This document shows positions 44,809 to 54,511 of a stretch of 64,000 nucleotides of DNA, piece after piece. Both the position numbers and the translations under genes were made by a program. The DNA is taken from contig NZ_CP113948.1 of NCBI RefSeq assembly GCF_026810365.1, positions 2,381,001-2,445,000 on the forward strand, given 5' to 3'. A model generated the notes under the pieces. It saw only the letters and a program-made list of their open reading frames with translations. It searched no databases and was not told where the DNA came from. Each line of letters starts with the position of its first letter. Within the stretch, counting starts at the first letter, position 1. The stretch comes from Flavobacterium praedii. GTDB lineage: Bacteria; Bacteroidota; Bacteroidia; Flavobacteriales; Flavobacteriaceae.

Positions 44809-46140
44809 TTATAAATTCTTTACCGCTTGCTTGAATTGTCTTCCTCTATCTTCATAGCTTTCAAACAAATCAAAACTGGCACAAGCCGGTGACAATAATA
44901 CTGTATCTCCTTTTTCAGATAAACGTTGAGCCATACGAACGGCTTCATTCATACTGTTTACTTCTACCATAATATCTACTACGTTCCCAAAAGCATCAAT
45001 TATTTTTTTGTTATCCACACCTAAACAAATAATTGCTTTTACTTTTTCACGCACTAAAGACATTAATTCATGATAATCATTCCCTTTATCAACACCCCCT
45101 ACTATCCAAACGGTAGGAGTATTCATACTGTCTAAAGCAAAGAATACAGAATTTACATTTGTAGCTTTAGAATCGTTTATGTATTGAACATTTTGAATCT
45201 TTAATACTTTTTCTAAGCGATGTTCTACTCCTTGAAAATTAGATAAACTTTCACGAATCGTTTCCTTTCTAATTTGCAAAATCTTTGCTACTGAAGTTGC
45301 TGCCATTGCATTTTTCAAATTATGTTTTCCTTCCAATGCGATGTATTCCGTGTCCATTGTAAACTCTTCTTGATTAATCCTTACTTCCATTTTATTATTT
45401 TTTATATAAGCTCCTTGTTTGAATTCGTCGGTTAACGAAAAAGGAATTAATTGGGCTTTCACTTTATTTTTACTTAACCATTCTAAAATGGCTTCATCAT
45501 TTGCATCATAAATAAGGAAATCTTCCTCTGTTTGATTCATCGTTATTCGAAACTTAGACTCAATGTAATTTTGATATTTATATTCATATCGATCCAAATG
45601 ATCCGGACTAATATTAGTTAAAATTGCAATATGTGGTTTATACGTTATAATACCATCCAACTGAAAACTACTCAACTCAATAACATAAAAATCAAAATCA
45701 TTATCAGCAACTTGCCATGCAAAACTTTTACCAACATTTCCAGCTAAACCAACATTCAACCCAGCGGTTTTCAACAAATGGTACGTTAACATTGTTGTGG
45801 TTGTTTTACCATTACTTCCAGTTATCCCAATGGTAACTGCGTTTGTAAAAGGAGCTGCAAATTCAATTTCAGAAATTATCGAAATCCCTTTACTTTTTAA
45901 CTGTTTGACTATTAGAGATTTATCTGGAATACCGGGACTTTTCATCACGATATCGGCATTCAAAACCAACTCTTCTGTATGTTTTCCCTCTTCCCAAGCA
46001 ATTCCGTTAATAATAAGAACCTCTTTATAACTTTCTTTTATTTTTCCAAAATCAGAAACAAAAACATCATATCCTTTTTTCTTCCCAAGAATTGCAGTAC
46101 CTACACCGCTTTCTCCTCCTCCTAATATCACTAGTCTCAT
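44809..46140 (-). CDS. murD: UDP-N-acetylmuramoyl-L-alanine--D-glutamate ligase
   Basis: 443 aa Mur ligase adding D-Glu. Motifs are VILGGGESGVGTAILGKKKG at the N-terminus, the P-loop GITGSNGKTTTTM, NISPDHLDRY, the GVEHRLE turn, YINDSKATNVNS and the C-terminal LLSPACASFDLFESYEDRG. All fit MurD rather than MurC, E or F. It starts 1 bp after mraY ends, so the pair is tightly coupled. Confidence 0.97.
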   Translation of the reverse strand: MRLVILGGGESGVGTAILGKKKGYDVFVSDFGKIKESYKEVLIINGIAWEEGKHTEELVLNADIVMKSPGIPDKSLIVKQLKSKGISIISEIEFAAPFTNAVTIGITGSNGKTTTTMLTYHLLKTAGLNVGLAGNVGKSFAWQVADNDFDFYVIELSSFQLDGIITYKPHIAILTNISPDHLDRYEYKYQNYIESKFRITMNQTEEDFLIYDANDEAILEWLSKNKVKAQLIPFSLTDEFKQGAYIKNNKMEVRINQEEFTMDTEYIALEGKHNLKNAMAATSVAKILQIRKETIRESLSNFQGVEHRLEKVLKIQNVQYINDSKATNVNSVFFALDSMNTPTVWIVGGVDKGNDYHELMSLVREKVKAIICLGVDNKKIIDAFGNVVDIMVEVNSMNEAVRMAQRLSEKGDTVLLSPACASFDLFESYEDRGRQFKQAVKNL

Positions 46141-46141
46141 A

Positions 46142-47371
46142 TTATCTCAATTTCAGCGTTACAATTGACAATATGGCTAGCATAATAGCAACAACCCAAA
46201 ATCGGGTAACTATCTTACTTTCATGATATCCTTTCTTTTGGTAATGATGATGCAAAGGAGACATTAAAAATATCCTTCGCCCTTCACCAAAGCGTTTTTT
46301 TGTATATTTAAAATAGGCCACTTGCAAGACAACAGAGAAATTTTCGACTAAAAATATTCCACACAATAGCGGAATTAATAATTCTTTACGAACGGCTATA
46401 GCCAAAACAGCAATGATTCCACCTATTGTTAAACTCCCTGTATCTCCCATAAAGACCGAAGCCGGATAGGAGTTGTACCAAAGAAAACCAATCAAAGCAC
46501 CTAAAAATGAAGCAATAAAAACAGTCATCTCTCCAGAATTAGGTATATACATTATATTTAAATAATTAGAAAAAATAATATTCCCCGAGACGAAAGTAAA
46601 AATCGCTAATGCAAAAACCGAAACCGCAGAAGTTCCTGCAGCTAATCCATCAATACCATCCGTTAAATTTGCTCCATTTGAAACAGCAGTAATAATAAAA
46701 ATTACAATTGGTATAAAAACTAGCCAAGCCCATTTTTCATAGCCTTCTCCAGTCCAAGCCAGCAATTCTGCATAATCAAACTCATTATTTTTGAAAAAAG
46801 GAATAGTAGTTGCTGTTGATTTTTCTTCTAAAGAAGCAGGATTAATTACAGCTTCTGTAGATTGTCTAAAAATATCTGCTTTCCCTGTGTCGGTTCTAAC
46901 CGTAACAGCAGGACTGAAATACAAAACGGAGCCAACTATTAAGCCCAAACCAACTTGCCCAACAACTTTAAAAATACCTTTAAGGCCTTGTTTATCTTTC
47001 TTAAAAATTTTGATGTAATCATCTATAAAACCAATTGTACCCATCCACAAGGTGGTTACAATCAATAAAACGATATAAATATTATGAAGTTTTGCAAAAA
47101 GCAATACAGGTACTAGAGTAGCAAAAATGATAATTATACCCCCCATGGTTGGCGTACCCGCTTTTTCATTTTGACCTGCTAATCCTAATTCACGTACAGT
47201 TTCACCAACTTGCTGTCTACTCAAAAAACCAATAATGCGTTTTCCATAAATAGTAGACAATAATAATGACAACATCAATGCTAAGGATGATCTAAAAGTG
47301 ATGTATTGAAAAACACCTGTTCCTGGCACATCCATTACTTTGTCTAAATATTGAAATAAGTAGTATAGCAT
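46142..47371 (-). CDS. mraY: Phospho-MurNAc-pentapeptide translocase MraY
   Basis: 409 aa, longer than the 360 of E. coli because of an insertion after the fourth or fifth helix (about 170-215, [20 protein letters not shown]), a known feature of Bacteroidota MraY. Catalytic motifs are [27 protein letters not shown] with the paired Asp, [12 protein letters not shown] and [14 protein letters not shown]. It transfers phospho-MurNAc-pentapeptide to undecaprenyl phosphate. There is a 93-bp spacer to murE upstream. Confidence 0.97.
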   Translation of the reverse strand: MLYYLFQYLDKVMDVPGTGVFQYITFRSSLALMLSLLLSTIYGKRIIGFLSRQQVGETVRELGLAGQNEKAGTPTMGGIIIIFATLVPVLLFAKLHNIYIVLLIVTTLWMGTIGFIDDYIKIFKKDKQGLKGIFKVVGQVGLGLIVGSVLYFSPAVTVRTDTGKADIFRQSTEAVINPASLEEKSTATTIPFFKNNEFDYAELLAWTGEGYEKWAWLVFIPIVIFIITAVSNGANLTDGIDGLAAGTSAVSVFALAIFTFVSGNIIFSNYLNIMYIPNSGEMTVFIASFLGALIGFLWYNSYPASVFMGDTGSLTIGGIIAVLAIAVRKELLIPLLCGIFLVENFSVVLQVAYFKYTKKRFGEGRRIFLMSPLHHHYQKKGYHESKIVTRFWVVAIMLAILSIVTLKLR

Positions 47372-47464
47372 ATCTCTTTGTTTATTTGGTTAATCGTTAA
47401 TTTGTTTAATCGTTCCGTCTTTTACCATCCAATTAAATGAATAAACAAACAACCGATTAAACTA

Positions 47465-48928
47465 TTATTTTACTAATTGTTCTAAAATTTCCTTTACAGT
47501 TTTCATATCGTCAAAATCATGACGCACTCCTTTGATTTCTTGATAAGTTTCATGTCCCTTACCAGCAATCAATATAATATCATTGGATTGTGCTAATTGA
47601 CAAGCCGTTTTAATTGCTTGAAATCTATCGGTAATCGACAAAACTTTTTTAATATTCTGTACCTGAATCCCTTTTTCCATTTCATGGATTATTATTTCAG
47701 GATCTTCATTTCTAGGATTATCAGAAGTTAAAATCACTTTATCACTCAACTCTGAAGCGATCCCTGCCATAATCGGACGCTTAGCTGTATCCCTATTCCC
47801 ACCACAACCTACAACTGTAATTAATTGTTCATTATTGGTACGCACATCGTTTATCGTATTCAAAACATTTTCGAGAGCATCTGGCGTGTGTGCATAATCT
47901 ACAATAGCTGTTATATTCGTTTTGGAAACAATATATTGAAATCGGCCAGAAACACTTTCTAATTCTGACATCAATCGAAGTACTTCTAAACTGTCAAGTC
48001 CAAGTTCTACGGCTGTTCCATATATTGCCAAAAGGTTATAAGCATTAAAAGTACCAATCAACTTTACCCAAACTTCATTACCGTTTATTTTTAGTAACAA
48101 ACCGGACAATTGATTTTCAAGAATTTGCGCTTTGTAATCCGCATATGTTTTCAATGCATAAGTAAGCTTCCTTGCAGAAGTATTTTGTAGCATTACTTGT
48201 CCGTTTTTATCATCACTATTCGTAAGTGCAAAAGCACTACTTGGCAAATGATCAAAAAAGGTTTTTTTAACGTCTCTGTATTCCGAAAAAGTAGGATGAT
48301 AATCTAAATGATCATGAGATAAATTTGTGAATATCCCTCCTCTAAAATGCAAAGCTTCGGTACGTTTTTGATGAATCCCATGTGAACTTACCTCCATAAA
48401 ACAATATTCAACCCCTGCATCAACCATTTCCTTTAGATAATGATTTATGGTTATCGAATCTGGAGTGGTATGCGTTGCTTTATATTCTAAATCGTCAACT
48501 AAAATTTTGACTGTAGAAAGTAATCCTACTTTAAAACCCGCTTTTTTGAATAATTGATATAATAAAGAAGCTATAGTTGTTTTCCCATTTGTACCTGTAA
48601 TTCCAACTAATTTTAATTTTTGAGAAGGATTTTCAAAATAATTGGCCGCCATAAAAGCTAGCGCAGCATTTGTATCTTTCACACAAACATAAGTTACTCC
48701 AATAGCCAAATTTTCTGGAAGTGTTTCACAGATAACAGCCTTTGCTCCTAATTCAATGGCTTTTTCTATAAAATCATGCCCATCAGACAATGTCCCTCTA
48801 ATGGCAATAAAAACATCCTCATTTTCAATTTTTCTAGAATCAAAATTCAAGTGATTTACTGCAATTTCGGTAGAACCATTTAAAGATTCTATTGCTACTT
48901 TATATAATATGTCTTTTAATATACTCAT
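47465..48928 (-). CDS. murE: UDP-MurNAc-tripeptide synthetase MurE (meso-DAP type)
   Basis: 487 aa Mur ligase with the P-loop GITGTNGKTTIASLLY, the THTTPDS substrate loop, SHDHLDYHPTF and DYAHTPDAL. The C-terminal motif TSDNPRNEDP contains DNPR, which in MurE selects meso-diaminopimelate rather than lysine, so the cell wall here is predicted to be A1-gamma type. The start overlaps the stop of the PBP gene by 4 bp (ATGA-type coupling). Confidence 0.97.
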   Translation of the reverse strand: MSILKDILYKVAIESLNGSTEIAVNHLNFDSRKIENEDVFIAIRGTLSDGHDFIEKAIELGAKAVICETLPENLAIGVTYVCVKDTNAALAFMAANYFENPSQKLKLVGITGTNGKTTIASLLYQLFKKAGFKVGLLSTVKILVDDLEYKATHTTPDSITINHYLKEMVDAGVEYCFMEVSSHGIHQKRTEALHFRGGIFTNLSHDHLDYHPTFSEYRDVKKTFFDHLPSSAFALTNSDDKNGQVMLQNTSARKLTYALKTYADYKAQILENQLSGLLLKINGNEVWVKLIGTFNAYNLLAIYGTAVELGLDSLEVLRLMSELESVSGRFQYIVSKTNITAIVDYAHTPDALENVLNTINDVRTNNEQLITVVGCGGNRDTAKRPIMAGIASELSDKVILTSDNPRNEDPEIIIHEMEKGIQVQNIKKVLSITDRFQAIKTACQLAQSNDIILIAGKGHETYQEIKGVRHDFDDMKTVKEILEQLVK

Positions 48929-50928
48929 GATAATTCCAATAGAATTGATGAATTTTTTACAATACTCTGACCTGATTGAACGGATTGTCTTTTAACTTTT
49001 CCAACGCCAATCACTTTGACTTTAACACCCAAATTTTCTAACAATGCTACAGCATCCATTCCCGCCATACCTTTTACATTTGGAATCAAGTTTTGCTTTT
49101 TCTGCATTTTTACAAAATAAGCGTTGTAACTATTATCTTGTTTTGGATTTGGATTATCTAATTTTTTTATCACATTATTAGACGGAGTATCTGTAAATAT
49201 TTTTTGGGCAATTCTTTTAAAAACTGGCCCTGCTACATCTGCACCATAATAGTTATTATTAGAAGTGTTTGGTTTATGAACTACCACAATACAGGAATAC
49301 TTAGGATTATCAGCAGGAAAATAGCCAACAAATGAAGACGCGTAATACTTATCCATTCCTCCATTATGAGCATAATTCACTGCCGCAGTCCCAGTTTTAC
49401 CAGCCATAGAAAAATCTTTAGAATACAATTTTGCCCCTGTCCCTTTTTTTACCACATTCGCCAAAACTGCCTTAACTTTTCGTAACGTTTCAGGCGAACA
49501 AATTCTCGGGTTCATTACCTCCGTATTGTATTTTTTTATGGTTTTATTCCATGCCTTTATTTCTGACACTAATTGTGGTTTAACCATCACTCCATTATTG
49601 GCAACTGCATTATAATACGTTAAAGTTTGTAATGGTGTAACCGAAACTCCATACCCAAAAGCCATCCATGGAAGTGAAATATTAGACCAATTTTTATCAC
49701 TTGGTTGAGGAATAAAAGGTACTCCTTCCCCTCTAAAAGCCAATCCTAATTTTTTATTTAAACCGTAAGAATTAATGTGATTTACAAACTTCGTAGGATT
49801 ATTTTTGTAATTATTATAAACTGCTTGAACCATAACTGTATTAGATGAAACTTCAAAACCACGTGCCAATGAAATTTTTCCATATCCTCCTTCATGAGAG
49901 TCTTTAACCTTTTGACCAGAATACGTAATTATCCCACCGTGACTATCATAAACACTACTTGTATCAGCTACTTTATCTTCAAGTATTGCCATTAAGTCAA
50001 CCAATTTAAAAGTCGATCCTGGTTCATGAGATTCAGCATAAGCATAATTGGTAGTTTCATAATAACTACCATCAGTAGCTCTTCCTAAATTTGAAATTGC
50101 TTTAATATGTCCTGTTTTTGTTTCCATAACCACAACACAACCATGATCAGCCTCATACTCTTCTAGTTGTTTCAACAATGCATGATGTGCAATATCCTGA
50201 ATGTAAACGTCTATAGTTGAAATCACATCATAACCATCTTGAGGCTCCACTTCATTTACATCTCGAATAGGTTTCCACTGCCCTTTGGCAATTTTTTGTT
50301 TTAATATTTTACCATCTTTCCCGTTAAGGTATTTACTAAACGCCCACTCGATTCCTTTTCCATCAGAATACCCTTCAGGCATTTTTCTTTCGTAACCAAT
50401 AGTACGTTCTGCAATCTTACCAATAGGATGTTCTCTAATTGTCTTTTGCTCAATTATAATTCCACCTTTATAAGCACCCAAATTAAATAATGGATAGCCT
50501 TTTATTTTCATATATTCTGTAAAACTTAAACCTTGGGCTACTAAATAATATCTGTTTTTATGAACTCTTGCTCTACGCAATTCATTTTGAATTGAGCTAC
50601 TTGATTTTTTAAGCAACATTCCCAATGAATCTGACAATAATTTTATATTTTTCTCAAAATTTTCCGTTTTAGGCGCTACAGCATCAAAACGAATAGTATA
50701 ATTGGGAATTGAAGTAGCCAAAAGACTGCCATCCGCAGAATAAATATTCCCCTTATTAGCAGGAATAACAAAATTCTTAACGGTTCTTTCTTTTGCTAAT
50801 TGTCTATAATGATCCCCATCAACCCATTGAATATTCGTTAACTTCACTGCAATAGCCATCGCCATCATAAAAATGAAAAAGGCAACCAAGTAGGTTCTAT
50901 AGGATATATATTTATCTTCTACTGCCAT
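48925..50928 (-). CDS. ftsI: Class B penicillin-binding protein FtsI/PBP3 with C-terminal PASTA domain
   Basis: 667 aa. One N-terminal helix (about 11-27) anchors a dimerisation domain and a transpeptidase domain with the active-site triad SxxK in EPGSTFKLVDLMA, SSN in EVSSNTMVQ, and KTGT in MAGKTGTAAVNYA. The last 60 residues (LIPNVKGMAGMDAVALLENL onward) form a PASTA domain. It crosslinks septal peptidoglycan with FtsW as polymerase partner. Its start overlaps the FtsL-like gene by 10 bp. Confidence 0.94.
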   Translation of the reverse strand: MAVEDKYISYRTYLVAFFIFMMAMAIAVKLTNIQWVDGDHYRQLAKERTVKNFVIPANKGNIYSADGSLLATSIPNYTIRFDAVAPKTENFEKNIKLLSDSLGMLLKKSSSSIQNELRRARVHKNRYYLVAQGLSFTEYMKIKGYPLFNLGAYKGGIIIEQKTIREHPIGKIAERTIGYERKMPEGYSDGKGIEWAFSKYLNGKDGKILKQKIAKGQWKPIRDVNEVEPQDGYDVISTIDVYIQDIAHHALLKQLEEYEADHGCVVVMETKTGHIKAISNLGRATDGSYYETTNYAYAESHEPGSTFKLVDLMAILEDKVADTSSVYDSHGGIITYSGQKVKDSHEGGYGKISLARGFEVSSNTVMVQAVYNNYKNNPTKFVNHINSYGLNKKLGLAFRGEGVPFIPQPSDKNWSNISLPWMAFGYGVSVTPLQTLTYYNAVANNGVMVKPQLVSEIKAWNKTIKKYNTEVMNPRICSPETLRKVKAVLANVVKKGTGAKLYSKDFSMAGKTGTAAVNYAHNGGMDKYYASSFVGYFPADNPKYSCIVVVHKPNTSNNNYYGADVAGPVFKRIAQKIFTDTPSNNVIKKLDNPNPKQDNSYNAYFVKMQKKQNLIPNVKGMAGMDAVALLENLGVKVKVIGVGKVKRQSVQSGQSIVKNSSILLELS

Positions 50929-51266
50929 ATTTTTTCTAAGAAATTTTTTTCTTCAGGTGCTGCAACTTCAATTTTAACTGGGGGAACTGTGGATGGAAAA
51001 ATTTGCTTTCCTTCCATTTTGGCCGAAACTGTGGATTCCATTTTTAGTTTCATCAACTCCGAACGTCTATCTACAAATTCTGAACGTAATTCTTTTACTT
51101 TATTAGTCAATTCAACAATCTTAAATACTTTTTGTTCGTAACGTTGTGTATTGGCAATCATTATTATAGCAAGTAAAATCACAAAGACAATAAAACGCCA
51201 GTTTTTGACTGCATTATCATCTATAAGGAACTGTGCTTTTAATATGTTATAAATTCCTCCCTTCAT
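50919..51266 (-). CDS. FtsL-like division protein
   Basis: 115 aa bitopic protein. A short cytoplasmic part, one membrane helix (about 25-41, FIVFVILLAIIMIANTQ) and a coiled-coil-prone periplasmic segment (VFKIVELTNKVKELRSEFVD) have the size and topology of FtsL. The gene lies between rsmH and ftsI, the usual ftsL position. FtsL sequences are poorly conserved, so position carries most of the weight. It would form the FtsQLB complex that activates FtsWI. Confidence 0.8.
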   Translation of the reverse strand: MKGGIYNILKAQFLIDDNAVKNWRFIVFVILLAIIMIANTQRYEQKVFKIVELTNKVKELRSEFVDRRSELMKLKMESTVSAKMEGKQIFPSTVPPVKIEVAAPEEKNFLEKIWQ

Positions 51267-51271
51267 TTTTA

Positions 51272-52180
51272 TTATTTTTTTTCTGCAATTCTCAATTTAG
51301 CACTTCGGGCTCTACTATTCAATTTTATTTCTTCATTATCAGGAACAATTAATTTTCCGATGGTTTTAAAAGGAACGGAGAAATTTCCATAAAAATCACG
51401 CTCTGGCTCCCCTTCGAACATTCCATTTTTTATGAATCTCTTCACTAATCTATCTTCTAATGAATGGTACGAAATCACACTCAATCGTCCTTCAGGTTTC
51501 AAAATCTCAAGTGATTGTTCCAAAAATTCTTTTAAAACATCCATTTCCTGATTCACCTCAATACGGATCGCTTGATAGATTTGAGCCAATATTTTATTAC
51601 GAACTCTTTCGGGTAAAAATTTCATCAAGACCTCTTTTAGCTCGTCTGTAGTTTTGATTAACCGATGTTCTCTAGCCTCTACAATTGTTCTTGCCAAAGC
51701 TGGTGCATTTTTGAGTTCACCATAATCTAGAAAAACACGTTTAAGATTTGCCTCATCGTATTCATTGACAACCCGATAAGCATTCAAATCATTTTTCTGA
51801 CTCATTCGCATATCCAAATCAGCATCAAAACGGGTAGAAAAACCTCTTTCAGCAACATCAAACTGATGCGAAGAAACACCCAAATCACCTAAAATGCCAT
51901 CCACTTCTTTCACACCATAAAAACGCAAAAACCTTTTAATAAATCTAAAATTTTCGTTAATTAATGTAAATCTTTCATCAGGTATAGCATTCGCCAAAGC
52001 ATCTTCATCTTGATCAAAAGCAAACAATTTACCATTTGGCCCCAGCCTACTCAAAATCTCTTTTGAGTGACCTCCACCACCAAAAGTAACATCCACATAA
52101 ACTCCATCTGGTTTTATATTCAAGCCATCTACCGAAGCATGAAGCAATACAGGATTATGATATTCCATTTTCGTCGTCAT
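51272..52180 (-). CDS. rsmH: 16S rRNA (cytosine1402-N4)-methyltransferase
   Basis: 302 aa SAM-dependent methyltransferase. MEYHNPVLLHASVDGL opens the family, followed by the SAM-binding DVTFGGGGHSKEILSRLGPN, FAFDQDEDAL, the GILGDLGVSSHQFD motif, RMSQ and the C-terminal SYHSLEDRLVKRF. Translation may begin at the ATG at 52180 or the second ATG four codons later (52168); both overlap the end of mraZ, by 26 or 14 bp. It follows mraZ in the standard mraZ-mraW order. Confidence 0.96.
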   Translation of the reverse strand: MTTKMEYHNPVLLHASVDGLNIKPDGVYVDVTFGGGGHSKEILSRLGPNGKLFAFDQDEDALANAIPDERFTLINENFRFIKRFLRFYGVKEVDGILGDLGVSSHQFDVAERGFSTRFDADLDMRMSQKNDLNAYRVVNEYDEANLKRVFLDYGELKNAPALARTIVEAREHRLIKTTDELKEVLMKFLPERVRNKILAQIYQAIRIEVNQEMDVLKEFLEQSLEILKPEGRLSVISYHSLEDRLVKRFIKNGMFEGEPERDFYGNFSVPFKTIGKLIVPDNEEIKLNSRARSAKLRIAEKK

Positions 52181-52628
52181 TTAAATTACCCATTACCTCC
52201 TCTGCCAAATCTGCAAAATCAACATCTGCACCGTCAATTGATTTTTCATACAAATCCTTATCCCAAATTTCTACAATATTAACTGCAGAAGAAAAAACCA
52301 CATCTTTAAAAATACTAGCAAAAACCACTAAATCTTTAGGAACCAACAATCTACCCAGCGCATCAATTTCTACCACTTTGACTCCAGCGGTAAAACGACG
52401 AATAAAGTCATTGTTTTTTTTTACGAAACGATTAAGTTTGTTGATTTTTTTCATCATCAAATCCCACTCAACCATAGGATACAATTCCAAACAGGGCTGA
52501 AATACAGAACGCTTCAAAACAAAACCGTTTTGAAGCGAGGAAGCCAATTGCTTTTTTAAGGGAGCAGGTAATAAAACCCGTCCTTTTGCATCGACTTTAC
52601 ACTCATATGTCCCTATAATTGTGTCCAA
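52155..52628 (-). CDS. mraZ: Transcriptional regulator MraZ, TTG start
   Basis: 157 aa from a TTG codon at 52628 (read MDTIIGTYECKVDAKGRVLL). An ATG at 52676 would add 16 hydrophobic residues that do not fit the family and would lie upstream of the predicted promoter. Two AbrB-like halves each carry the DxxGR core: KVDAKGRVLLP and EIDALGRLLVP. MraZ is the DNA-binding regulator that usually heads the dcw operon and controls it by binding short repeats 10 bp apart upstream. Such repeats are present at 52671-52730. Confidence 0.93.
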   Translation of the reverse strand: MDTIIGTYECKVDAKGRVLLPAPLKKQLASSLQNGFVLKRSVFQPCLELYPMVEWDLMMKKINKLNRFVKKNNDFIRRFTAGVKVVEIDALGRLLVPKDLVVFASIFKDVVFSSAVNIVEIWDKDLYEKSIDGADVDFADLAEEVMGNLNDDENGIS

Positions 52629-52652
52629 GTGAATTGTATTAATTGTATTAAG

Positions 52653-52660
52653 CAAAAATA
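52653..52660 (-). promoter_or_regulatory. -7 promoter box of the dcw operon
   Basis: On the minus strand TATTTTTG matches TAnnTTTG exactly and lies 24 bp before the TTG start of mraZ, giving a short leader. A TTG in GTAAATTG lies 15 nt further upstream as a possible -33 element, inside the repeat array. Confidence 0.6.
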
Positions 52661-52670
52661 TATAAAATAT

Positions 52671-52730
52671 TACCACAATTTACCACTATCTACCACTTTG
52701 TTAATAAGTTTAACCACTTTTAACCAAAAA
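52671..52730 (-). promoter_or_regulatory. Predicted MraZ operator: 10-bp-spaced repeats
   Basis: Written on the plus strand, TACCACAATT, TACCACTATC and TACCACTTTG follow each other at exactly 10 bp (52671, 52681, 52691). After a degenerate 10-bp slot come TAACCACTTT and TAACCAAAAA (52711, 52721), shifted by one base. Read on the mraZ strand the unit is GTGGTA, close to known MraZ sites, which are short G-rich hexamers repeated every 10 bp. It overlaps or lies just upstream of the -33 region, as expected for autoregulation. Confidence 0.72.
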
Positions 52731-52967
52731 CGCTTAGTTTATAGACAATCAGAACATTAGCATACATCTGATTAATTTGTAAGAAAGAATGTGTTTTGTT
52801 AAAAAACACCTATTTTTTAAAAACAAAACACCTTCTTAAAAGGATATATAATCAATTATTTATTAGTTAAAAAATTAACAAAATGCTCATTAAATATCAT
52901 TTTTACTATTGAAGAGAATAAAAGGTTAAAAAAAAGCCACTAAAATTCTTTTTAATTTTATAAACCC

Positions 52968-52975
52968 TATATTTG
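52968..52975 (+). promoter_or_regulatory. -7 promoter box of the hydrolase-ysxC genes
   Basis: TATATTTG matches TAnnTTTG 28 bp before the ATG at 53004. No clear TTTG is seen 18-20 nt upstream. The rest of the divergent gap 52731-52967 is AT-rich with nothing else visible. Confidence 0.45.
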
Positions 52976-53003
52976 TGAAAAATTGAAAATTGTCATTTAA
53001 AAC

Positions 53004-53777
53004 ATGGAAAAATACTATAAAAAAGAAGGCAAATACGGATATTACGAAGCAGGCGAAGGAATTCCGATTGTCATCTTACATGGTTTAATGGGGGGGCTTA
53101 GCAATTTTGACGCTGTGGCCAATTACTTTTCTAATAAAGGATACAGAATAATAATCCCCGATTTACCTATTTACACACAAAACATATTAAAAACAAACGT
53201 AAAGAGTTTTGCAGTCTATGTAAAAAACTTCATTACTTTCAAAGGATTAGACAGAGTTATACTTTTAGGAAATTCACTTGGTGGTCATATTGCTTTATAC
53301 CATACCAAAATGTTTCCAGAAAAGGTTTCTGGACTAGTAATTACAGGTAGTTCTGGACTATACGAAAGTGCCATGGGAGATAGCTATCCAAAACGAGGTG
53401 ACTATGAATACATCAAGAAAAAAGCCGAAGATGTATTTTACGACCCTAAAATTGCGACACCAGATCTTATTGACGAAGTATATGCCACAGTAAACGATCG
53501 ATTGAAATTAATCAAAACCTTGACTATTGCAAAAAGTGCCATTCGTCACAATATGGCCAAAGATTTGCCAAAAATGCACGTGCAAACTTGTATTATTTGG
53601 GGAAAAAACGATAAAGTTACTCCGCCGGATGTTGCCGAAGAGTTTCACAAACTTTTACCCAATTCAACTTTATACTGGATTGACAAATGTGGTCATGCCG
53701 CGATGATGGAACAACCAGAAGAATTTAATACACATCTTGAAGACTGGTTGACTCACACTCACCTAGCCGAACACTAA
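53004..53777 (+). CDS. Alpha/beta hydrolase
   Basis: 257 aa. It carries the oxyanion-hole stretch VILHGLMGG, the nucleophile elbow GNSLGG (Ser91), an acid in IWGKNDKVTPP and the catalytic His in DKCGHAAMMEQPEEF. The substrate cannot be told from sequence. It is followed 30 bp later by ysxC on the same strand and its promoter region is shared, divergently, with the dcw operon. In Flavobacteria this hydrolase-ysxC pair next to mraZ seems conserved (recollection, not checked). Confidence 0.9.
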   Translation: MEKYYKKEGKYGYYEAGEGIPIVILHGLMGGLSNFDAVANYFSNKGYRIIIPDLPIYTQNILKTNVKSFAVYVKNFITFKGLDRVILLGNSLGGHIALYHTKMFPEKVSGLVITGSSGLYESAMGDSYPKRGDYEYIKKKAEDVFYDPKIATPDLIDEVYATVNDRLKLIKTLTIAKSAIRHNMAKDLPKMHVQTCIIWGKNDKVTPPDVAEEFHKLLPNSTLYWIDKCGHAAMMEQPEEFNTHLEDWLTHTHLAEH

Positions 53778-53807
53778 TCATAGAAGGAGAATTTTACACA
53801 TAACAGT

Positions 53808-54428
53808 ATGAAAATTAATACCGCCGAATTTGTAATAAGCAACTCAGATGTAAGCAAATGTCCAAAAGACTTCTTACCCGAATATGCTTTTATTGGTCGT
53901 TCCAATGTCGGGAAATCTTCATTGATAAACATGCTAACCAATCATAAAAAATTAGCAAAAACATCAGGAAGACCAGGAAAAACACAACTTATTAATCATT
54001 TTTTGATTAATAACAATTGGTTTTTGGTTGATTTACCGGGTTATGGCTATGCAAAAGTTTCAAAAAAAACAAAATCTATTTTTCAAGAATTCATAACTGA
54101 TTATTTCGAAACAAGAGAACAATTAGTTTGTGCTTTTGTTTTGATAGACATTCGCCTAGAAGCACAAACTATCGATATTGAGTTTATGTCGTATATGGGA
54201 GAAAGTGAAATTCCGTTTTGCATTATTTTTACCAAGGCTGACAAAATCAGTAAAGTAAAAATCGATTCTCATATTGCAGCTTACAAAAAACAAATGTTTG
54301 CCAATAATTGGGCTGAAATGCCGCATTATTTTGTGACCTCAGCAACTGAATCCACTGGAAAAGAAGAATTATTAAGTTATATAGACGAAGTGAACCAAGA
54401 AGTAAACAAGAATAATTCTGAGTTTTAA
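53808..54428 (+). CDS. ysxC: Ribosome biogenesis GTPase YsxC/EngB
   Basis: 206 aa TrmE-Era-EngA-EngB-like GTPase that takes part in 50S subunit assembly. G1 is GRSNVGKSSLIN, G2 the SGRPGKTQ stretch, G3 DLPGYGYAKV, G4 FTKADKIS and G5 VTSATESTGKEEL. Length and motifs are standard. A bidirectional terminator lies 17 bp after the stop. Confidence 0.96.
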   Translation: MKINTAEFVISNSDVSKCPKDFLPEYAFIGRSNVGKSSLINMLTNHKKLAKTSGRPGKTQLINHFLINNNWFLVDLPGYGYAKVSKKTKSIFQEFITDYFETREQLVCAFVLIDIRLEAQTIDIEFMSYMGESEIPFCIIFTKADKISKVKIDSHIAAYKKQMFANNWAEMPHYFVTSATESTGKEELLSYIDEVNQEVNKNNSEF

Positions 54429-54444
54429 ACTTCTGAAATAAAAT

Positions 54445-54488
54445 AAAAAATCCCAAAACTGAAACGAATTTCAATTTTGGGATTTTTT
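54445..54488. terminator. Bidirectional terminator between ysxC and the DUF4252 gene
   Basis: AAAAAATCCCAAAA (54445-54458) and its exact complement (54475-54488) surround a loop that itself contains TGAAA/TTTCA pairing. T-runs lie on both strands. Confidence 0.9.
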
Positions 54489-54511
54489 AATTACAATCAA
54501 CTCATCAAAAA

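Noticed and set aside
52629..52676. ATG start for mraZ at 52676
   Set aside because: It adds 16 hydrophobic residues before the conserved start and lies upstream of the predicted -7 box, so it would not be transcribed from that promoter.
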